From assembly GCA_945900785.1 (NCBI GenBank), contig CAMDJM010000005.1:31866-95865 (forward strand): a DNA stretch of 64,000 nt. The letters run 5' to 3'. Below are positions 51,197-61,155 of this stretch, piece by piece (position 1 is the stretch's first letter; each line of letters opens with the position of its first letter). This DNA comes from Akkermansia muciniphila (GTDB lineage: Bacteria; Verrucomicrobiota; Verrucomicrobiia; Verrucomicrobiales; V1-33). A model generated the notes under the pieces. It saw only the letters and a list, made by a program, of their open reading frames with translations. It had not been told where the DNA came from and searched no databases. The position numbers were made by a program, and so were the translations under genes.

Positions 51197-53764
51197 TTAT
51201 GGAGGTGAATCAGGAGGAATTTCGGTGAGGAGCTTCAGGGCGGCGCGGTGGCGGGGTGTTTCTTCGAGAGCGAGGAGGACCTGGCGGCGGGCTTCGGGGG
51301 AGCCGGCCTGGTGAAGGAGGCGGGCGAGTTGGTAGTGGAGTTCGGCGGGGTTGGGCGGATCCAGCTGGAGAAGGGTGCGCCAGGCGCTGATGGCAAGGGC
51401 GGGTTGGCCGGATTTTTCTCCGGCGAGGGCGAGATGGCTCCATGGGGCGGGGATGAGCGGATTGACGGCAAGGGCGCGGCGGGCCTGACGTTCTACGGTG
51501 GGCCAGTCTCCGGCGGCGGTGGCGAGTTCTGCGAGGCGGAGGGAGGCACCAGGGGCGGCATCGTCGAGGGCGGTGAGTTTGAAAAGGATGGCGCGCTCGG
51601 CTTCGGTTTCGTTCAGTTGCCGGTGGACCTGGGCGAGGAGGGTGTAGGCGCTGTCAGGGCCGGATTGGCGGGGGTAGCGGTCGAGGAGGGATTGCAGGGG
51701 GATTTTGGCGGCGGCCCACTGTTTGCTGTCGATGAGTTGGGTGGCTTCGCGCTGGAGCATCCAGTAGTTGTCAGGGTGGGTTTGGGCCCAGGCGGCGAGG
51801 GCGGCTTCGGAGCCGGGGATGAGCAGGGCGGGGGCGGGGCGGTCCCAGTTGAGGGCGGGGGCCAGTTTTCCTGCAAGGTCGCGGGTGTGGGCGCTGAAGT
51901 CGCGCTCCAGGATTTCCAAAGGAGCAGTGCGGGCGGCGATGGCGGCGTTGATAGGAATGCCTTCGCCAAGGTCGTGAAGGATGGCTTTGAGGGCATCCAG
52001 GCCGTAGCGCCCGATGATGAATTCGACGACGAGGGAAGATTGGAAATAGGCGAATTGCAGGTGTTGGGGGGTGGGCGGGGCGAGGAAGGCACCGCTGAGG
52101 GCGGAGATGGGGGTGAGCTGGCCGCCGAGGATCATTTCACGATAGTCCGGGTCCATCTGCTCGCCCCATGAGGGATCGGCCTGACGTTCCTCGTAAACGG
52201 AGATGCCTTCGCTGAGCCAACGGGGCATTTTGTTATTCGTGGCCTGGAGGGTGACGGTGTGACAGAATTCGTGCCAGAGGACGGATTCCCAATTGATGGC
52301 ACGGCCCTGATTGGCGGCGGGGCTGACGGCGGTGACGACGCGGCCAAAACAGACGCCGAGGAAACCGGGATTGTCCGGCATGCCGAAGGTGCGGACGCCG
52401 AAGTCTTTTTGCTGGGGGAAGATTTCGACAATGATAGGACGGGTGACGGTGACGCCGTATTTGGCACCGAGTTTGGTGCGGGCTTCGCCGAGGAGTTCGA
52501 GGACGCGGGGTCCGTAGATAGCGGCTTCGCTGGTTTTCATGCGGACGGTGAAGTCGCCGTTTTCCAAGGTAGTGAAGCCAGCGGTCATGGCGTCGCGTAG
52601 GGTCATGAGATTGAAGGCGGCGACGTCGTAGGCATCGCTGGCGGCCACGCTGGCGGCGAGTTTCCAGCCTTCGTCTTCCTCGCCCAGCCGCAGAAGATCG
52701 GTGGCGAGCTGGGCTTTGGCCGGTTGATAGTCCGGAGAAAAAGCCAGGGCCTGGCGCTGGCGGGCGGCTCCTTCGGTAAATCGGTATTTTTGGGAGAGCT
52801 TCCGGCCGATGAGGTGGTCAGGGAGCGGATTGGCGGGGGCGAATTTCAGAGCGGCGGCGCGGGCGGCGGATTCGGCGGCGGGGTCGTTTTTCAAATGGGC
52901 AAGAACGGCGCGGTAGGCCCACATTTCCGTGCGGTGGGGATTAGTTTTTTCGATGCGGTCGAGGAGAGCGGCAGCTTCCCCGTATTGTTCCTTATCAATA
53001 TTGCTGTCGGCCAGCCGGAGCAGGGAAGGCGTGTGATTCGGATTGATCTTGAGCGCGGCTTCCAGATTTGTGGACATGAGGGCGCGGTCGCTGGACGCAT
53101 AGGCGAGCGCGAGGCCATGAATAATGTCAGGATCCTGCGGGAAAACTTTGAGGGCTTCCTGGTATTTTTTGGCGGCGAGGGCGTCGTCATTCCTGGCAAG
53201 GGCGAGGTCACCGGCGGCGAGGAGGGGCTCGCGGGCGGTGGGGTCCATCTTTTTGGCAATGGAGTAGATTTTGTCCAGCACGGTTTTGGGATCGGTGCCC
53301 AGTTCCAGCATGGCGCGGCCATAGACCACGACGCTCCTGACATCCCGGTAGGACCAGCCGCGGGTGGTCATGAGGTTTTTGATTTCGTCCAGGATGGGGG
53401 CCGCGCGGGCGGTTTCGCCATTGGCGAGGAAGACTTCGCGGGCGGCCCATTGCAGGCGGAGGCTGTTGGCATCGTTAGCCAGGGCGGCCTCGGCGGCCTT
53501 GAGGGCTTCCGGATATTGCCCGGTGGCCATGAGGGCTTCCATGCGGATGAGATGCCAGGATTCCGAGGCGGAAAACGCATCGGACAAAGCCGCAGTGGAG
53601 GCTGCGAGGGCAGTGGCGTAGTCTCCGGTGCGGAGTTGGGCCAAGGCTTGGTCAGGGTTGTCCGCAGCAGCAGCGGGCTGGGTCAGGCCGGCGGCGAATA
53701 TCGCCAGGGACAACAGAAAACCCGGCAGGCGGGAGGACCACAAGGAGGAGGCGGGGCCGGTCAT
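51197..53764 (-). CDS. Secreted TPR protein with HExxH metallopeptidase (peptidase MA-like) domain
   Basis: 855 residues with a signal peptide (LPGFLLSLAIFAAGLTQPAAAA). Tandem TPR-like helical repeats fill residues 35-370 and again the C-terminal third (LRLAELATAAGDWPTVERQ, LYQLARLLHQAG-like). Between them sits a gluzincin domain: WHEFCHTVTLQ near residue 495 gives HExxH zinc ligands and the catalytic Glu, and WLSEGISVYEE about 24 residues later supplies the third ligand. Substrate unknown; TPRs may recruit client proteins. Confidence 0.9.
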   Translation of the reverse strand: MTGPASSLWSSRLPGFLLSLAIFAAGLTQPAAAADNPDQALAQLRTGDYATALAASTAALSDAFSASESWHLIRMEALMATGQYPEALKAAEAALANDANSLRLQWAAREVFLANGETARAAPILDEIKNLMTTRGWSYRDVRSVVVYGRAMLELGTDPKTVLDKIYSIAKKMDPTAREPLLAAGDLALARNDDALAAKKYQEALKVFPQDPDIIHGLALAYASSDRALMSTNLEAALKINPNHTPSLLRLADSNIDKEQYGEAAALLDRIEKTNPHRTEMWAYRAVLAHLKNDPAAESAARAAALKFAPANPLPDHLIGRKLSQKYRFTEGAARQRQALAFSPDYQPAKAQLATDLLRLGEEDEGWKLAASVAASDAYDVAAFNLMTLRDAMTAGFTTLENGDFTVRMKTSEAAIYGPRVLELLGEARTKLGAKYGVTVTRPIIVEIFPQQKDFGVRTFGMPDNPGFLGVCFGRVVTAVSPAANQGRAINWESVLWHEFCHTVTLQATNNKMPRWLSEGISVYEERQADPSWGEQMDPDYREMILGGQLTPISALSGAFLAPPTPQHLQFAYFQSSLVVEFIIGRYGLDALKAILHDLGEGIPINAAIAARTAPLEILERDFSAHTRDLAGKLAPALNWDRPAPALLIPGSEAALAAWAQTHPDNYWMLQREATQLIDSKQWAAAKIPLQSLLDRYPRQSGPDSAYTLLAQVHRQLNETEAERAILFKLTALDDAAPGASLRLAELATAAGDWPTVERQARRALAVNPLIPAPWSHLALAGEKSGQPALAISAWRTLLQLDPPNPAELHYQLARLLHQAGSPEARRQVLLALEETPRHRAALKLLTEIPPDSPP

Positions 53765-54028
53765 TTGGATGGGACCTTAGCGGAGAGGTGGGGGCGACTC
53801 AAGCTACGATTGGCGTTTGATTCCGGCGGTTGCGGCTTGGCGGGGAAGTTGCCGTCGGCCTTGGAATGGCGGGAATCCGGGACTTGGTTGTGGCTTATAC
53901 CACCGATACCTCACGGTTCGGAAGGTGTATGGTGCTGTTGCGTTTTTTCATGAGGAATTGGTTTCCTGGTTGGAGTTGAAATGATGTCCGGCAAGGAAAA
54001 TTTTCCGGATTCAGGAGTGCCCCGGATG

Positions 54029-54562
54029 CTATTTGCCAGTGCTGATGGCGGTGGCATTGACCAGGAGAATTTCCGGGGAAGATCCTTCGGCCACTTTTCC
54101 GGTCACAGTCACATGGGCGAGTTTTGCAAGACCGCCCTGGCCTTCAAGACCCTCTTTGAGCACCTGGCCGGATGCGTCCACGATTTGAACCAGGGCGGTG
54201 CCCGCCTTCTTGGCCTCGGGCGTGTCACAGCAATTGTCCCAAGGGCTTCCACAATCTTCGGTGCAGGCGGTTAAGGTCGCTGTGTCAGCCAAAATGAAGG
54301 CCGCGCGTCCCTCAACAAAAGGCGCACGGTTTCCCATAATCTGCCCTTTGAGCGTTACCACATCGCCCGGTTTGACGGTGGCGCGGGCCTTTGGAATCGC
54401 CACGGCTTCCCCGGACGGCTTTGCCGCCAGAACCTGGCGCACCGCTTCGCTTTGCGTGGCAGGGGGCGTGCCCCGGTCAATGGCGGCGGCTTCCTTTTTG
54501 GAATCGCAGGAAACGGAAGTCAGGAGAATACAGACGGCGGAGAGGGCAAGGATCGGTTTCAT
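54029..54562 (-). CDS. Lipoprotein with Cys-rich CGxPWxxCC motif
   Basis: 177 residues. Lipoprotein signal with lipobox SVSC (Cys19). After a short linker comes a beta-rich domain (VKPGDVVTLKGQIMG, FVEGRAAFILAD) with Cys100, Cys104, Cys111 and Cys112 in TACTEDCGSPWDNCCDTPE. The CGxPWxxCC motif is one I associate with a conserved planctomycete/verrucomicrobial lipoprotein family; metal binding is plausible but not shown. Last gene of the efflux operon, 49 nt after the second permease. Confidence 0.85.
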   Translation of the reverse strand: MKPILALSAVCILLTSVSCDSKKEAAAIDRGTPPATQSEAVRQVLAAKPSGEAVAIPKARATVKPGDVVTLKGQIMGNRAPFVEGRAAFILADTATLTACTEDCGSPWDNCCDTPEAKKAGTALVQIVDASGQVLKEGLEGQGGLAKLAHVTVTGKVAEGSSPEILLVNATAISTGK

Positions 54563-54611
54563 TATGTTGTTTGTGTTGTTGGTTGGTTGGTTGTCGGGGA
54601 CAGATGGAAAA

Positions 54612-55763
54612 TCAGGCGGAGCGCAGCGCTACGGTGAGAGGGGGGCTGAGGCAACGGTAGGCAGGCGGTAGGGTGCCGATCACGCCCAGAAGCAAGCCGG
54701 TGAAAATGCCGGTGATGGCCACTTCCGGCCCCACCTCCAGCGTGAACGCCCCGATGGAAAAAGGCACGGTCACCCCATCGAGCAGCAGCACGGCCACCAC
54801 GGAGGCCAGCAAGGCTCCCGTCAGGCACGCGAGGATGCTTTCCTGCATCAGACTGGCGAGGAGGGCACCGCGTCCATAACCGATGGCCTGCAGGGCGGCC
54901 ATTTCCTTCACTCTGGGGGCAATGGCCGCGTAGAGTGTATTGATGCCGCCCAGCACGGCCCCGGCCGCAATGAGTCCAGCGGTAATCCAAGTCATCACCC
55001 GCAGGGGTTGGAAGAATTGGGTGAGACGGAAATAATAGTCGCTTTCACGAAGCGTGCTCAGCTCCAAGTCCAGCCGCTGCTTGGCGAAAAGTTCCGCATC
55101 CGGAAAGCCCGCCGGATCATCCAGCCGCACGACCACACAGGAAACTGTTTCCCGCTTGGACAGCACGCGGAGGTCGCCCAGCACGCCCCAGATTTCAGAC
55201 TCCAGCACGGTGCCGGGGGCGGCAAAAATCCCGGAAACGGTCAGGCTCTGGCCATCAAGTTTCACGCGCACGCCAAGCTTCAGGGCTTCGGCAGGAACGC
55301 CGAGCTTCCGCCAGGCGAGCCGACCCACCATGACCTCACCCGCTTTGGGGAATGTCCCCTCTATCACATGCAGGTCGGGATAAACCCGCAGCGCCTGGGG
55401 AGTGACGCCCCGGAGCAAGGCCTGGGCCCGGCTACCATCCGCAAATTCCAGATGATTCATGTAATGGATTTCACTGGAAACGGCACGGACCCCGAGCTTT
55501 TCGGAAATGCCGGGAATCGACGCTTGAGCGATCTCCGCACTGCTGTCCGGCACCTCGCTCCGCTGCACACTTTCCTCCGAGCCAGCGCCGATGAAAATGA
55601 CGTTATGAGGCGAACCCGATGCGGAGAGCACGCGGGTCATTCCGGTGTTGATGGCCACGGAGGCCATGACCAGCAAAACCACCAGAGCGCTGCCTCCCAC
55701 GGTTTGGAGGAGGCGCGAACGGGAGCGGAAGAGATTCCGCACGGCATAGGAAAAGGGAAGCAT
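54612..55763 (-). CDS. FtsX-like ABC permease
   Basis: 383 residues, MacB/LolC-type topology: one N-terminal helix, a periplasmic domain of about 220 residues and three C-terminal helices (MTWITAGLIAAGAVLGGINTL, VAVLLLDGVTV, VAITGIFTGLLLGVIGT). NTLYAAIAPRVKEMAALQAIGY is the conserved FtsX coupling region. Pairs with the neighbouring permease and the LolD-like ATPase; 8 nt separate it from the other permease. Confidence 0.92.
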   Translation of the reverse strand: MLPFSYAVRNLFRSRSRLLQTVGGSALVVLLVMASVAINTGMTRVLSASGSPHNVIFIGAGSEESVQRSEVPDSSAEIAQASIPGISEKLGVRAVSSEIHYMNHLEFADGSRAQALLRGVTPQALRVYPDLHVIEGTFPKAGEVMVGRLAWRKLGVPAEALKLGVRVKLDGQSLTVSGIFAAPGTVLESEIWGVLGDLRVLSKRETVSCVVVRLDDPAGFPDAELFAKQRLDLELSTLRESDYYFRLTQFFQPLRVMTWITAGLIAAGAVLGGINTLYAAIAPRVKEMAALQAIGYGRGALLASLMQESILACLTGALLASVVAVLLLDGVTVPFSIGAFTLEVGPEVAITGIFTGLLLGVIGTLPPAYRCLSPPLTVALRSA

Positions 55764-55771
55764 AGGCCGTG

Positions 55772-56920
55772 TTAGGTGCGGAGGTTTTTGACGATGGACT
55801 CATTGACCGCCTGCCAGGCGGGCCACAGGGAGGCCAGAATGCTCAGGCCGACTGCGGCCAGCACGCCGATCACCACGACCGGAGCATCGGGCCGGATCGC
55901 CAGGGTCTGCCCCTCATTGCCCAGCGTGAAGCTTTGCCAGTGCAGAAACGCGGCGGCCAGTCCCACTCCGGTTATTCCTCCCAGCAGTCCAAGCAGCCCA
56001 CCTTCGCTCACCACCAGGCAAACAATCGCGCGTCCGGGATAGCCGAGGGTGCGGAGAACCGCATTTTCCTTGACCCGTCCCCGGACGGTCAGGAGAAGCG
56101 CATTGGCCACCAAAGTGGTCACTGCCAGCACCGCCCCCAAACCCAGCCAGCGCGTGAAGCCGATGAGTTCGATCAGATCCGCGGCTGTTTCGGCGAAAAA
56201 CGCCTTTTCAGGCCGCGTGTCGGTCGGTTGTTGATCGGAATGAAAATGTGCATCAATGGACTTGGCCACGGAAGCGAGTTTCTGTTGTGCGGTAACACGG
56301 ACGTTGAACTGGGTGACCACGCCCAGTCCCGATTTCGAAGCGGTCTGTAAAAAGGGAAGCTTCACATAGGCCACGTTATTGTCCTGGGGAAACGGGGAGC
56401 GAAGCACGCCCGAGACATGCACGGTGATTCCGGCGGCCTCAAAACGATCTCCCGGCTTGAGACCACGCCGGGCGGCAAACACTTCCCCGAGCAGCGCTCC
56501 ATCGTCCCGTGTTTTCCACTCCGCTTCCGTGCCGGCGATGTATTCAATTTCCGGGGCAAACTTGCCCAGCAAACCTTCAGGCACCCCCCGGAACGTAATC
56601 ACATCCATGGAAGCCCCGCAGTTGTTGACCACAATCTGCACGGGAATCACTTCCCGGACGCCATCAATGCGGCGGATTTCATCGGCATAGTGTTCCGGCA
56701 GCCGACTGGTCGAAGGACAGAAGCGGTTTTGACGATACACGACCAGCGTAGTGTCCGCCGCGCCTTCCTCCGTGGCCTTGGCCAGGGAGCGCTGCATCGT
56801 TTCCACCGCCGTGAAAAGAAACATTCCGGAGGCCACGCCGATCACGGTTAGAAGCGACCGCACCCGGTGTCTCACCAACTGCTTCCAGGCAAGGTGCAAA
56901 AGATTAAGGACAGCATTCAT
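55772..56920 (-). CDS. FtsX-like ABC permease
   Basis: 382 residues, same topology as its neighbour: helix LLTVIGVASGMFLFTAVETM, a periplasmic domain, then three C-terminal helices with LTVRGRVKENAVLRTLGYPG as the coupling region. It shares a 4-nt overlap with the ATPase gene. Two different permease subunits suggest a LolCE-like heterodimer. Confidence 0.92.
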   Translation of the reverse strand: MNAVLNLLHLAWKQLVRHRVRSLLTVIGVASGMFLFTAVETMQRSLAKATEEGAADTTLVVYRQNRFCPSTSRLPEHYADEIRRIDGVREVIPVQIVVNNCGASMDVITFRGVPEGLLGKFAPEIEYIAGTEAEWKTRDDGALLGEVFAARRGLKPGDRFEAAGITVHVSGVLRSPFPQDNNVAYVKLPFLQTASKSGLGVVTQFNVRVTAQQKLASVAKSIDAHFHSDQQPTDTRPEKAFFAETAADLIELIGFTRWLGLGAVLAVTTLVANALLLTVRGRVKENAVLRTLGYPGRAIVCLVVSEGGLLGLLGGITGVGLAAAFLHWQSFTLGNEGQTLAIRPDAPVVVIGVLAAVGLSILASLWPAWQAVNESIVKNLRT

Positions 56921-57600
56921 GCGGCTTCAAGAAGCTGGCCTTTCTCCAGATGCAGGGTGCGGTCGGCGGCTTCAGCCGCGCGGGGATCGTGGGTGACCAT
57001 GACGATGGTTTTCCCGTGCTCCCGCGAGAGCTGCCTTAACAGATCCAGAATCTTCCTGGCGGATTCCCGGTCAAGGTCACCGGTAGGCTCATCCGCGACC
57101 AAAAGCGGTGGGGCGGCAACCAGAGCGCGGGCAATAGCCACCCGCTGTTCCTGTCCTCCGGATAGTTCCGAAGGGGTGTGATGGATGCGGTCCCCCAGAC
57201 CCACCAGATCCAGCACGGATTTCACCCGCTCATGGCGCTCTTTTTTGGACATGGGCGAGAGCAGCAGCGGCAGCTCGACATTCTCAAATGCCGATAGCAC
57301 CGGCACCAGATGGTAAAGTTGGAAAATGTAGCCCACATGCTGGGAACGCCATTTTGTCAGTTCACGCCGGGAGAACCTGGCCAATTCGTTTCCGGCAATG
57401 ACGAGTGATCCTTCCGTTGGCGAATCAATCCCCGAGAGCAGATTGAGCAGGGTGGTTTTACCGGAACCGGACGGCCCCATCAGGGCAAGGAATTCCCCAC
57501 GCCGGACGGAGAGATCGAGCTTTTCCAGCGGCGTCACGGTGGTGCTTCCCCGCCGGTAGCTTTTGGAGACCCCCGTGCATTGAATCATGTTATCGTTCAT
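56917..57600 (-). CDS. ABC transporter ATPase (LolD/MacB type)
   Basis: 227 residues: Walker A GPSGSGKTT near 42, signature LSGGQEQRVAIARAL near 143 (Gln-Glu instead of the usual QQ), Walker B LLVADEPTGDLD, and the switch H in TMVTHDPRAAE. Powers the two FtsX-like permeases. Overlaps both neighbours by 4 nt. Confidence 0.95.
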   Translation of the reverse strand: MNDNMIQCTGVSKSYRRGSTTVTPLEKLDLSVRRGEFLALMGPSGSGKTTLLNLLSGIDSPTEGSLVIAGNELARFSRRELTKWRSQHVGYIFQLYHLVPVLSAFENVELPLLLSPMSKKERHERVKSVLDLVGLGDRIHHTPSELSGGQEQRVAIARALVAAPPLLVADEPTGDLDRESARKILDLLRQLSREHGKTIVMVTHDPRAAEAADRTLHLEKGQLLEAA

Positions 57601-59027
57601 TTTGTTGAAGTGGTTGGTTTGACCCTTTGTCCCTCGCGCAAACCCGTGGGACTGAGAACGGTTTGCTCACCGGGGCGCAGGCCGTTGGTTACTCTCACAT
57701 ATCCGTCCCGTTCCCCGGCCGTGGTCTGCACCTCGCGTTTCGACACACGTTTGGACTCCGGATCATAAACCCAGGCTGCGCCGTCCAACAGCGCCCGCGA
57801 GTGAACCCAAAGCGCCAAAGCCCCCGCACTGCCTGAACCGGCGGATGGACCTTCGGTCCCGCTCCCTTTCATTTCCAGAAACTCCACGCGGCAGAGCATC
57901 TCGGGACGGAGCTGTCCCGCCGGGGCATCAATTCCGACTTTGGCTTGGAGCGTATTGCGCTGGACGTCCGCCTCTCCCGTGATGCGTATAACCTCTCCCG
58001 CAAATACCTTGTCAGGCAAAAGCCCGCAGTGAATTCTGACACGCTGTCCGGGCTGCATTTTGGCGGCATCCGCCAACGGCACATCCACGCGGACCTGAAG
58101 GTTCGCGGGATCATACAGAACACACACTGTGGAACTGTCGGCATGATCCATCGCGAGAATTTTTTTGTCGCCCGGAGCCGCCAGCAGCCTCAGCACTTGT
58201 CCTGTTATGGGAGCCGTGATGCGCGTGCGGGCCAAATTCAATTCCGCCTGCTGCACCGCCACTGCGGCGAGCGCGATTTCATCGTCCCTGGTCGCTGTCT
58301 CCAGTCCCATGCGCTCCACCTCAGCCGCAAATTCCGCCGTTTTAGCCTGCGCCGCGAGAGACAGCGAGCGCTCGCGCTCCACCCGCAGTTTCGCGGAATT
58401 GACTTCCGAGCGCGAAACCGCGTTTTCCGGCAATTGTTCAAATCGTCCGAAAACATCACGCGCTTCGGCTCCAAGCGAATTGGCTGCGATGGATTCAGCC
58501 TCCGCCGAATCCCGCTTCTTTTGCGCTCCGCCAATCGCAGCCAGATGTGCGGCCCGCGCGGAAATCAGCATCCGGTGGCGTTGCCGTGCGGCGTCCAAAG
58601 CCAAATGGGCATCATCATCAATGAGGGTCGCGAGCAACGCCCCTTTTTCAACCATTTGCCCTTCCAGCGCATGAACTTCAGCAATGACTCCATCGGTTAA
58701 CGTCGTCGCTTTGACCGGTAGCGGGGAGGGTTCAATCCAGCCGCTGGCCTGAAAGATCATGGCCTGATTCGCAGGTGATACAGCGTTTTTTGAGGGCGTT
58801 TCCCCTGCACTTTTTGTTGTCGCATCGGCACCTGCCGTCGCAAGGACGGCTAAAATTTCCACTCTGCGGGCTGGCAACAGCCGGTCACGGAGCAGGAAGA
58901 AGAACAGACAGCCAAACCCAAGAACGATGGACGCGGGAATCATCCAAGCCGAAACACGGCGTGCGGATGAGTGAGTGGGAAGAGGGGTGTCTTTAGGACG
59001 AATCAGGTAATCAAGAGACGGGGGCAC
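57597..59027 (-). CDS. HlyD-type periplasmic adaptor (membrane fusion protein)
   Basis: 476 residues if the GTG at 59027 is used; the track start at 59117 adds 30 Arg-rich residues with no recognisable role. One membrane anchor (MIPASIVLGFGCLFFFLL), then a lipoyl-like half (VKATTLTDGVIAEVHALEGQ), a coiled-coil hairpin with many Ala/Glu, a second lipoyl half (NLARTRITAPITGQVLRLLA) and a beta-barrel (VRVDVPLADAAKMQPGQRVR). Bridges the ABC permeases to an outer-membrane partner, which is not encoded here. Confidence 0.9.
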   Translation of the reverse strand: MPPSLDYLIRPKDTPLPTHSSARRVSAWMIPASIVLGFGCLFFFLLRDRLLPARRVEILAVLATAGADATTKSAGETPSKNAVSPANQAMIFQASGWIEPSPLPVKATTLTDGVIAEVHALEGQMVEKGALLATLIDDDAHLALDAARQRHRMLISARAAHLAAIGGAQKKRDSAEAESIAANSLGAEARDVFGRFEQLPENAVSRSEVNSAKLRVERERSLSLAAQAKTAEFAAEVERMGLETATRDDEIALAAVAVQQAELNLARTRITAPITGQVLRLLAAPGDKKILAMDHADSSTVCVLYDPANLQVRVDVPLADAAKMQPGQRVRIHCGLLPDKVFAGEVIRITGEADVQRNTLQAKVGIDAPAGQLRPEMLCRVEFLEMKGSGTEGPSAGSGSAGALALWVHSRALLDGAAWVYDPESKRVSKREVQTTAGERDGYVRVTNGLRPGEQTVLSPTGLREGQRVKPTTSTK

Positions 59028-59138
59028 GCATGGTGAGGGAGTAGAATTTGGAGAAACGCGCCTGGTTCCAGACCGGGCGGAGAAGCGGTAAAACCTGCGC
59101 TCAGCGCAGGACCGCACGGAATCGCAGAGTCCCGATTC

Positions 59139-59561
59139 TCAAATTCTCCAAACACTCAGAAGTGCCCGTCGCTCCGATGCGGTGTCCGGTCGTGGGACAG
59201 CCTGGGGCAGGATTTTCGTGGTTTCAGCAATCTCTGAAGCCTGAAATGGATTGAGCAGGAACTCCGGAAGCTCGAGGACCGTGAAAAGTGGAGGCGCTAT
59301 TTTGAGAGGGAGGCCGGGCGGCATCCCATTGGGCATGATGCCCGTCTCGAAACAGCAGGGAGAATCTTTGGGCGCTTCCTCTTTTGGTCCACTATCGGAG
59401 CAGCAGTCGCCAGAAGCATTGCTTTCCGTTGCTTCATCGCAAGACTGAAACCCAAGCCGCACCATTCCGCTATCCGCGAGGCAAATGTTCAACGGCATCC
59501 CGGCTGCGGGAATAAACATTCCGAAGCAGAGCAGCAGCAGCATTGAAACGAATCGGCGCAT
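59139..59561 (-). CDS. Small secreted Cys-rich protein
   Basis: 140 residues with a signal peptide (VSMLLLLCFGMFIPAAG). Mature part has paired Cys residues (GDCCSDSG, DSPCCFETG) plus two single Cys, a pattern that could bind metal or form disulfides. No family recognised. First gene of the efflux operon and likely its substrate, sensor or accessory; that is inference. Confidence 0.7.
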   Translation of the reverse strand: MRRFVSMLLLLCFGMFIPAAGMPLNICLADSGMVRLGFQSCDEATESNASGDCCSDSGPKEEAPKDSPCCFETGIMPNGMPPGLPLKIAPPLFTVLELPEFLLNPFQASEIAETTKILPQAVPRPDTASERRALLSVWRI

Positions 59562-59739
59562 GATGCTGACACCAATCCCCGGAATTAGGGCGGCGTCAAA
59601 AACTTTCCGTCGTTAAGCAGAATCCGCACGGTAAACGCATTTTAGGCGTCAGATGGGGGTTTTGGACGAGGGAGGCGAGGTAGTTGGGGTTCATGGAGAC
59701 GACGTATTGCCGGGAGCGGCCCTGCTCAAGACCTTGGAG

Positions 59740-59944
59740 AAGCGCCGCCGCGGCCCCGGCACTGAGCGGGGCGGCCCGGGAGCGGCTCGATAAGTCCGGC
59801 ACCTGTTTCCGTAACAACCTTTCCCTGATGGATTATGCGGAGCGTCTGCGGGAAACCCACCTGATCGCCAGCGGAGTGACCGAAACGGCCTGCGGATTGA
59901 TCATCAAGAACAGCATGATTCCAGGGTCTCACTCGAACTTTTAA
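59740..59944 (+). pseudogene. C-terminal fragment of a transposase
   Basis: Plus-strand MDYAERLRETHLIASGVTET then ACGLIIKN resembles the IGSGVxEAACKxxxxxR C-terminal motif of ISKra4-like transposases, as I recall it. Upstream frame is broken and no start is present. Sits beside an IS256-like element. Confidence 0.35.
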
Positions 59945-60040
59945 TCCCCGCCTGAATTCCTGGAAATCCTGCTTGAGAAAATGGCCCGCCACCGAAAAGC
60001 GGAGCAACTTTTTTTCTGTAAATTCTTCGATTCAGTTAGG

Positions 60041-61155
60041 TTGGGGAGTGGGGATGGGATAAAGTTTTTAGGATTTCAGCGGGAGTGGGTGGTTTTGGGA
60101 AGGGAAAGATAGCATTTGGAGGTTTCCCAGTCCCCGGAGATTTCCATCAGGATGGCGCTGACGAGGCGCAGGAGGGAGGCTTCGTTGGGGAACAGGCCCG
60201 CCACGGCGGTGCGGCGGCGGACTTGGCGGTTGAGGTTTTCACAGGCATTGGAGGTGCGCAGGCGACGGCGTTGTGCCTCGGGCTGGCCAAAGACAGCGAA
60301 GCCTTCGGGGAGGTTTTCCTCCAGCCAGGCAGCGAGTTTGGGAGCGCTGCCACGGTATTTGGTGACGAGCTGCCGCAGTCGTTCTTCGGCTTCGGCGAGG
60401 CTGGCGGCGTCGAAGATGCGGCGGATTTCGCCGGCGACGACGGGTTTTTGATCGGCTTTGGAAATGTAGGCCTGGGCGTTTTGCTGGAGGTGGAATTGGC
60501 AGCGCTGCCACGGCACGCCGGAGAAGACGGCGGCGCGGGCGGCCCCGAGGCCGGGGTGGGCATCGCTGATAATCAGGGCGGGGCTGCCAATGCCGCGTTC
60601 CCGGAGGCTTTGCAGGAACCCGCGCCAGTGGACTTCGGCTTCTGCCAGGGAGACGGAGACGCCGAGGATGACGCGGAGGCCATCGGCCTCGCGGATCTGG
60701 GGAATGGCGAGTTCGACGGGGCCGCTGCGGGTGAGGAGGGTTTTGGGTTTAAAGCCGTTGGCGAAGCCGAGGCGCTGGTCGGTGCGCTCGTCGGCGGTGG
60801 CCTGAAGGTGCTGGGAGCGCTCGATTTTCATGGCGGCGTTGATGAGCAGGCCAATCGCGCCAGGCAGGCCTTCGAGTCCGTCGGCGAGGAAATGATTGAG
60901 CATGGCGTCGGACTGGGTATGGGAGAGGTGTGGTTCGGTCATGGGGATGTTGGATTGAGGAGACGTCGAATATCTCTCCATCCTGCTTTCCCTGGCCGGA
61001 CCCGCCACCCCGCATCCTCCGGCATCGGAGGGAGGGGGAGAGGCGGCCCGGATTTTTCCAATAATCCTAACTTCGCTTCACTCCGTCAGGATTATTGCAA
61101 AAAATCCGCCGTGCTATGCTGAACCAGATTGCAGAAGAACTGTTACACCCCCCAA
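60041..61155. mobile_element. IS256-family insertion sequence, internally deleted
   Basis: Contains one defective IS256-type transposase. Possible terminal inverted repeats are TTGGGGAGTG (60041-60050) and CACCCCCCAA (61146-61155), 9 of 10 matching; a better boundary may exist. Size of about 1.1 kb is about 0.3 kb below a full IS256 element, matching the missing block in the transposase. Between the transposase start and the right end lies a CAATAATCCT/AGGATTATTG hairpin (61059-61097). Confidence 0.5.
60076..60942 (-). pseudogene. IS256-family (mutator-type) transposase with internal in-frame deletion
   Basis: 288 residues from ATG 60942; the family is about 400. N-terminal part ends with SGPVELAIPQIR; sequence then continues EADGLRVILGVSVSLAEAEV, which in intact relatives lies about 90-100 residues further on. 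The lost block would hold the first catalytic Asp (family motif DARYE). The second Asp (LIISDAHPGL) and the Glu helix (TSNACENLNRQVRRRTAVAG) remain. The frame is intact, so a stable but probably inactive protein may be made. The track start at 61008 is upstream of the typical start. Confidence 0.85.

Noticed and set aside
60085-61122. Plus-strand ORF of 345 aa over the IS
   Set aside because: Antisense to the transposase, which has clear IS256 motifs.
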